Of a stretch of 64,000 nucleotides of DNA, positions 59,018-64,000 are shown one piece after another. Source of the stretch: Streptomyces griseus subsp. griseus (GTDB taxonomy: Bacteria; Actinomycetota; Actinomycetes; Streptomycetales; Streptomycetaceae). The DNA lies in assembly GCF_000720255.1 (NCBI RefSeq), contig NZ_JOJE01000022.1, positions 1-64,000 on the forward strand, given 5' to 3'. A program made the position numbers and the translations under genes. The notes under the pieces are model-generated. The model did not search any database, had not been told where the DNA came from, and was given only the letters and a program-made list of their open reading frames with translations. Each line of letters begins with the position of its first letter. The stretch's first letter is position 1.

Positions 59018-62000
59018 CCACCCGGGCCCGTCGACGGACCGTCTTCATGTTCTCCGGTCAGGGATCGCAGCAGTACCAGATGGGCCGCGAACTCTACGAC
59101 AGTGAGCCGGTGTTCCGTGATGCGCTGCGCCGCCTGGACGCCCTCGTCGAGCCCGAGCTCGGTGGCTCCGTCATCGCCCGCCTGTACGACCGGGACCGCT
59201 CGGCCGCGGAGCCGTTCACCGACACCGTCGTCACTCATCCGGCGATCGTGATGGTGGAACTGGCACTCGCCGAAACGCTGATCTCGCACGGTGTCAGCCC
59301 CGACCTGCTGCTGGGTGTCAGCCTCGGCGAATTCACGGCGGCGGTACTGGCCGGCGCCATGGAACCGGGCGAGTGCCTGCGCCGGCTCGTCGGGATGGCC
59401 CGCTCGGCGGGCGACGGCGCTCCCGGCGGCATGCTCGCCGTACTCGCCGAGCCGGCCCTGTACCACCGTGAATCGGATCTGCACCGGGACCTGGAGCTGG
59501 CGGCCCGCAACTACGACGCCCACTTCGTGGTGTCCGGGCCGCTGGATGCCCTGGAGCGCGCGGAGACCTGGCTCACGGCACGGGAGATCGCGTACCAGCG
59601 GGTGCCGGTGTCCCACGCTTTCCACTCCCGGCTGCTGGATCCGTCCCGGCCGGCCTTCGACGCGCTGTGGGCGGGCGTGCGGCTGCGTCCGCCCCGCATC
59701 CCGCTGGTCTCCAGCGCCACGGCCGGGCCGCTGGCGGAGGTCACGGTCGAGCACTTGTGGCGGGCGGCCCGGGAGCCGATCGAGTTCGCCGCGACGGTCA
59801 GCGCGCTTCAGGCGCACGGCTCGTACCTCTACGTCGACGCCGGGCCGTCGGGCACCCTGCACAACTTCGTACGCGCCAACCTCGCCGGCGACCCCGACTC
59901 GTGCTCGGAGTCGCTGGCACTGCTCACTCCGTTCACCCGGGACGCCCAGCAGCTGGCCCGGGTACGGGACCGCGCGGGTACCGGCGGCGGCCGCCCCGCG
60001 CCGGCCCCTGCCGCACCCCACGCGAAAGGCGGTGGCAAGATGAAGGTGTTCGGTTTTCCCGGGCAGGGCTCCCAGGCCAAGGGCATGGGAGCGGACCTTT
60101 TCGACGAGTTCCCCGAGTTGGTCGCCCAGGCGGACGAGATCCTCGGCTACTCCGTCCGCGACCTGTGCCTGGACAACCCCGACGGTCGTCTGCGGCGCAC
60201 CGAGTTCACCCAGCCCGCGCTGTACGTGGTGGAGGCGCTGACGTACGAGCGGCGCACCCGCGAGGATCCCCGCCCGGCGGACTGGCTCGTCGGGCACAGT
60301 CTCGGCGAGTACGCGGCGCTCTTCGCCGCCGACGTGTTCGACTTCGCCACCGGACTGCGGCTGGTCCGGCGGCGCGGCGAACTCATGGGCCGGGCCGGCG
60401 ACGGGGGCATGGCCGCGGTGCTGGGCCTGGACCTCGCCACGGTGGAGTCGACGCTGTCGGACGCCGGTCTGACCGCCCTGGACATCGCCAACCACAACGC
60501 GCCGGAGCAGGTCGTGCTGGCCGGTCCGGCACCGGACATCGACCGCGCCCGTGCGGTGTTCCAGGACCGGGAAGCCCAGGTGGTGGTGCTCAACGTGAGC
60601 GCCCCGTTCCACTCCCGCTACATGCGCGGCGCGGCCGAGGAGTTCCGGGAGCTGCTGGACGCCACGGAGTTCCGGCCGCCGCGGATCCCGGTGATCGCGA
60701 ACGTCGACGCCCGCCCGTACCGGGCGGACCGGGTGCGCGAGACTTTGGCGGGTCAGATCGTCGGCCAAGTGCGCTGGGTGGACACGGTCCGTCGCCTCAT
60801 GGCCGAGGGCGACTTCGAGTTCGAGGAGCTGGGGCCCGGCCAGGTACTGACCAGGACGGTCCGGAAGATCCGCGAGACCTCGGCCCCCCTTCCGCCGGCC
60901 GAGACCGACGTACGGCCCCGGTCCGTGTCCGTGCCCCGGTCCGCCGCCGCACCGGCCTCGGTGCGGTCAGTGCCGGACCGTGCCGAGCCACCACTGCCCG
61001 CCGAGCCACCGGTGTCCGCCGAGCGGCCGGTGTCCGTCGAGCGGCCGGTGCTCGCCGAGCGGCCGGTGTCCGTCGAGCGGCCGGTGTCCGTCGAGCCACC
61101 GCTGCCCGCCGAGCCACCGCTGCCCGCCGAGCCACCGGCTGCCGTTGCCCCGGCTCCGGCCCCGGCTCCGGCCGGGCCGGCGGTTCCGGGCCCCGCATCC
61201 GTTGCCCCGGCCGCACCGGCTCTCGTGGCGCGGCGCGCGCCCGCAGCGGAGGAGCTGGGCGCGGCGGGTTTCCGGTCCCGCTACGGTCTGCGACTGGCCT
61301 ACCTGGCGGGTGGGATGTACGGCGGCATATCGTCCGAGGCGCTCGTGGTACGACTCGCCAAGGCCGGCGCGATGGGCTTCTTCGGCACCGGCGGCCTGCC
61401 GCTCGCGGAGGTCGAGGCCGGGGTCCGCGGCATTCAGGCCGCGCTCGGCCCCGACGGGCCGTTCGGGGTGAATCTGCTGCCCCGGCACGCCTCCCCCGAG
61501 CAGGATCAGGCGCTGGTCGATCTGCTGCTGCGGCTGGGAGTCGGTACCGTCGAGGCCTCCGGCTTCCTGCGGATCACCCCGGCCCTGGTCAAGTACCGTC
61601 TGAAGGGCGGCCGGATCATCGCAAAGGTCTCCCGGACGGACACGGCCGAGGCGTTCTTGCGCCCCGCCCCCGAGGACGTGGTGCGCGGCCTGGTCGAGCG
61701 GGGCGAGGTGACCGCGCAGGAGGCGGCGCGGGCGGCCGGACTGCCGATGGCGGACGATCTGTGCGTCGAGGCCGACGGCGGATGGCACACCGCCGCGGCC
61801 GACCTGGCCACGCTGCTGCCGGCCGTGTTGCGGCTCCGCGACACCCTGGCCGAAAGGTCGCCGCGGGTACACGTGGGCGCGGCGGGCGGCATCGGCACGC
61901 CGCACGCCGCGGCGGCCGCGCTGGTCCTCGGGGCGGAGTTCCTGGTGACCGGCTCGGTGAACCAGTGCACCGTGGAGGCGTCGACCAGCGCCGAGGTCAA

Positions 62001-62541
62001 GGACATGCTCCAGCGTCTCGACGTACCGGACACGGAGCCGACGCCGTGGAGCGAGATGTTCGAACTCGGCGTACGGGCCAGGGCGGTCAAGCGCGGCGTT
62101 TTCCTCCCCGCGCGCGCCGACCGGCTGTACCAGCTGTGGCGTCTGCACGACTCGTTCGGCGACATCGACGCCGCAACGCGGCGGCAGATCGAGGAGGCCT
62201 ATCTGCGGCGCCCCTTCGAGGACGCGTGGCGTGCAGCCCTGGCCAAGGACCACCCGGCCGGGGCCGACGGAGGCGAGGTGAACGCCAAGCGCAAACTCGC
62301 CCTCGCCTTCCGGTCCTACCTCGACGACGGATTCGAGCTGGCCCGCGTGGGCGTTCCGGATCGGCGCGTGGACTACCTGGTGCACTGCGGCCCGGCCATG
62401 GGCGCCTTCAATCAGTGGGTCAAGGGGACCAGCCTGGAACCATGGCAGGCGCGGAACGTGGACGTACTGGCCGACCGGTTGCTGTCCGCGACCGCCCGGC
62501 TGATCGAGGACCGCTGTGCCTCGTTCGTGGCGGCCGGATAG
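59014..62541 (+). CDS. Tandem trans-acyltransferase and enoyl reductase (AT-AT-ER)
   Basis: 1,175 residues, starting inside the stop of the megasynthase (ATGA). AT1 spans about 10-320, with S103 in GVSLGEF (valine in place of the usual histidine of GHSxG) and H201 in HAFHS; this variant is common in the AT1/acyl-hydrolase branch that removes stalled chains. AT2 spans about 343-640, with the canonical GHSLGEY (H428, S429), and is the likely malonyl-CoA loader. After a repetitive linker, residues 743-1175 are a PfaD-type FMN enoyl reductase (LAYLAGGMYGGISSEALV). It serves the AT-less modules in trans. The fused ER could reduce the double bond made by module 3. Confidence 0.94.
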   Translation: MTTRARRRTVFMFSGQGSQQYQMGRELYDSEPVFRDALRRLDALVEPELGGSVIARLYDRDRSAAEPFTDTVVTHPAIVMVELALAETLISHGVSPDLLLGVSLGEFTAAVLAGAMEPGECLRRLVGMARSAGDGAPGGMLAVLAEPALYHRESDLHRDLELAARNYDAHFVVSGPLDALERAETWLTAREIAYQRVPVSHAFHSRLLDPSRPAFDALWAGVRLRPPRIPLVSSATAGPLAEVTVEHLWRAAREPIEFAATVSALQAHGSYLYVDAGPSGTLHNFVRANLAGDPDSCSESLALLTPFTRDAQQLARVRDRAGTGGGRPAPAPAAPHAKGGGKMKVFGFPGQGSQAKGMGADLFDEFPELVAQADEILGYSVRDLCLDNPDGRLRRTEFTQPALYVVEALTYERRTREDPRPADWLVGHSLGEYAALFAADVFDFATGLRLVRRRGELMGRAGDGGMAAVLGLDLATVESTLSDAGLTALDIANHNAPEQVVLAGPAPDIDRARAVFQDREAQVVVLNVSAPFHSRYMRGAAEEFRELLDATEFRPPRIPVIANVDARPYRADRVRETLAGQIVGQVRWVDTVRRLMAEGDFEFEELGPGQVLTRTVRKIRETSAPLPPAETDVRPRSVSVPRSAAAPASVRSVPDRAEPPLPAEPPVSAERPVSVERPVLAERPVSVERPVSVEPPLPAEPPLPAEPPAAVAPAPAPAPAGPAVPGPASVAPAAPALVARRAPAAEELGAAGFRSRYGLRLAYLAGGMYGGISSEALVVRLAKAGAMGFFGTGGLPLAEVEAGVRGIQAALGPDGPFGVNLLPRHASPEQDQALVDLLLRLGVGTVEASGFLRITPALVKYRLKGGRIIAKVSRTDTAEAFLRPAPEDVVRGLVERGEVTAQEAARAAGLPMADDLCVEADGGWHTAAADLATLLPAVLRLRDTLAERSPRVHVGAAGGIGTPHAAAAALVLGAEFLVTGSVNQCTVEASTSAEVKDMLQRLDVPDTEPTPWSEMFELGVRARAVKRGVFLPARADRLYQLWRLHDSFGDIDAATRRQIEEAYLRRPFEDAWRAALAKDHPAGADGGEVNAKRKLALAFRSYLDDGFELARVGVPDRRVDYLVHCGPAMGAFNQWVKGTSLEPWQARNVDVLADRLLSATARLIEDRCASFVAAG
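60977..61140 (+). repeat. 18-base tandem repeats coding an AT2-ER linker
   Basis: Hexapeptide units such as ERPVSV and EPPLPA are repeated about nine times between AT2 and the enoyl reductase. The DNA units are near-identical multiples of 18 bases. This makes an extended proline/glutamate-rich tether. Confidence 0.8.
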
Positions 62542-62558
62542 AAACCCTCCGAAAGTGT

Positions 62559-62590
62559 CACGGCCCCGGCGCGGTCGCGCCGGGGCCGTG
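62559..62590. terminator. Strong hairpin terminator
   Basis: CACGGCCCCGGCGC (62559-62572) pairs perfectly with GCGCCGGGGCCGTG (62577-62590) over 14 bp around a four-base loop. It lies 17 bases after the AT gene stop and ahead of the convergent gene's end. Confidence 0.85.
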
Positions 62591-62719
62591 GTGTCGCCGG
62601 GGCCGTGGTGTCTCCGTCGGGCGTCGGTCAGGCCACCGGCCCCGCCCGCCCGATGACAGCCGCGTCGTCGGAGCGGGCGGTGCCGGTGGCCCGTCGGAGG
62701 AGTCGCATGTGCGGCCGTC

Positions 62720-64000
62720 TCAGGCCCGGGCGCGGCGCATGGCGGCGCGGCGCGAGGTGCGGCCGTCGTCCTGCCGCGGCGGGGACTTCTCGACCAGGCC
62801 GAGGACGACGGCCAGGTTCTCGACGAAGGAGCGGATCGTGGGGTGCTCGATGAACGCGGACGCCTCCACCTGCTCGCCCAGGGCGTCGCCGAGGCGGGCG
62901 GTGATGTCGATCAGGATGAGTGAGTCGAGGCCCATGTCGAACAGATTGCGGTCGTCCTCCGGGAGCCGGTCGCCCTCCGCACCCAGGACCCTGGCGATCT
63001 CGTGCTGCACGAACTCGGTGAGGACGTCGACGCGTTCGTACCCGACTGCCCCGCCGAGCCGCTCGGTCAGGGTGTCGGGCCGCTGTGTGCGCTGCTGAGT
63101 GCGGTGTTCCGGCTCGACCCAGTGTCGCTTGTGCTCGAACGGGTAGTGCGGCAGCGGGACGCGGCAGCGCTGCTCGCCGCCGTAGAACGCGTCCCAGTCG
63201 ACGTCGGCTCCCGCGGTCCAGACCGTCGCCAGGTCGCGTGCGGTGCGGTGCAGGCCGGGCGGAGCGGTGCCGTCGGGCTGCAGGCGCAGCAGCAGGGCGT
63301 TCGCGGGGGCGTCGGCGGGTGTCTGCGCGACGCCGGTCCAGGTGGCCGGGTCCGTGTCGAGCAGGCGCAGTGCCTCCGCGACGGTGAGCGCACCGGCCAG
63401 GCAGGCGCCGACGAGCCGGGCGACCGGGCCGCCGGTCACCGCGGCGGGCCGCAGACCCCACGCGCTGAACAGGCGGGCGGCGGCCAGCTGGGCGACCAGG
63501 GCCGCCGTCGCGTCGTCGGAGCCCAGCAGCGCTTCGGGGTCCGTGTCGGTCACCGCCCGGAGTTCCGCGCGGTAGGCGGGCAGCGCGCGCAGCAGTGCCA
63601 CGGCGTGGGCGCCGCCGTCACCGAGCCGGTCGGCCACGGCGTGGACCACGTCGGGGCGGTCGTCCGCGGCCTCTGCGGTGATCAGCTGCTCGCGGTCGGC
63701 GAGGGCGAGGGCGAGGGCTGCTTCGCGCAGGTCGGAGCAGACCACGGCGCACCGGTGACGATGGGCACGGCGGCCGACACCGAGGGTCTTGGCCACGTCG
63801 GCGGGGGAGAGGTCCGGATGCTTGCGCAGGTGCCGGGCAAGGCCGGCCATGGCCCGCTCCAGGGCCTGCGGCGAGCGGGCCGAGAGCACCAGCAACTCGG
63901 CCGGGCGGGGCCGGGACGGCGCCGGGCGGGCCGGCGGCTCCTCCAGGACGACGTGCGCGTTGGTGCCGCCGATCCCGAAGGAACTGACACCGGCGCGGCG
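62720..64000 (-). CDS. Polyketide synthase with collapsed AT, partial (KS-AT0-ACP)
   Basis: The 5' part lies beyond the window; 427 codons are visible. The first residues (RRAGVSSFGIGGTNAHVVLE) are the end of a ketosynthase. The next roughly 270 residues follow a cis-AT layout but are decayed: no GQGxQ motif, and the GHSxG nucleophile site reads TGGPVARLVGACLAG, so serine is proline. The HAFHS region is deleted altogether. The usual post-AT linker (VPLPHYPFEHKRHW) is kept. The final ACP is intact with serine in MGLDSLILID. The protein must receive its extender unit from the trans-AT. It converges on the AT gene. Confidence 0.88.
   Translation of the reverse strand, partial: RRAGVSSFGIGGTNAHVVLEEPPARPAPSRPRPAELLVLSARSPQALERAMAGLARHLRKHPDLSPADVAKTLGVGRRAHRHRCAVVCSDLREAALALALADREQLITAEAADDRPDVVHAVADRLGDGGAHAVALLRALPAYRAELRAVTDTDPEALLGSDDATAALVAQLAAARLFSAWGLRPAAVTGGPVARLVGACLAGALTVAEALRLLDTDPATWTGVAQTPADAPANALLLRLQPDGTAPPGLHRTARDLATVWTAGADVDWDAFYGGEQRCRVPLPHYPFEHKRHWVEPEHRTQQRTQRPDTLTERLGGAVGYERVDVLTEFVQHEIARVLGAEGDRLPEDDRNLFDMGLDSLILIDITARLGDALGEQVEASAFIEHPTIRSFVENLAVVLGLVEKSPPRQDDGRTSRRAAMRRARA

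Overview
The window is high-GC DNA with strongly GC-biased third codon positions, Shine-Dalgarno-led GTG/TTG starts, rare TTA codons and gene families typical of Streptomyces or a close relative. I see no rRNA, tRNA, CRISPR array, transposase or attachment site.

Positions 1-24300 are mostly ordinary chromosome. A tandem glycine riboswitch leads into gcvP. Next come two small molybdate-binding (TOBE/Mop) proteins, an APC-type permease, and a sugar-uptake and xylan operon (lipoprotein, two permeases, GH10 xylanase) facing a LacI-type regulator across a long hairpin. Then follow a DUF5999 protein, an unknown protein, a GCS2-type ligase, a CPBP protease, a PhzF-like enzyme, a large LAL/LuxR regulator, a DUF2231 membrane protein and a kinase-like ATPase.

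Positions about 21100-29300 look like a redox/dormancy stress island that is decaying. Intact genes are two universal stress proteins, the phosphotransferase/ATPase, DUF2231 and a phosphofructokinase whose key residues (D104, K124) predict pyrophosphate use. Between them lie broken pieces: a CBS-domain protein cut short and joined to an internally deleted arsenate reductase fragment, a universal stress protein N-terminus, a histidine kinase ATPase fragment and other frameshifted sequence.

Positions 29302-64000 (continuing past the window) are a trans-acyltransferase polyketide/nonribosomal peptide cluster. A carboxylic acid reductase and a LAL regulator with a TTA codon lie on the minus strand. 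Diverging from them, after about 1 kb holding helically phased direct repeats, is a single 7,540-residue megasynthase: KS, KR, C-methyltransferase, ACP; then C, A(Gly), PCP; then KS, DH, KR, ACP; then KS, DH-like, ACP, KR, ACP; then a non-elongating KS joined to another KS and an ACP that lacks its serine. It has no AT and no thioesterase. The overlapping next gene supplies two ATs and a PfaD-type enoyl reductase in one protein. A convergent gene at the window end encodes KS, a collapsed AT and an ACP.

The likely logic is that the tandem AT protein loads malonyl units onto the ACPs, glycine is inserted once, and the chain leaves the giant protein by transfer rather than hydrolysis. The carboxylic acid reductase is the best candidate for making an aldehyde from a precursor or product. 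Identity of the product cannot be read from this window.
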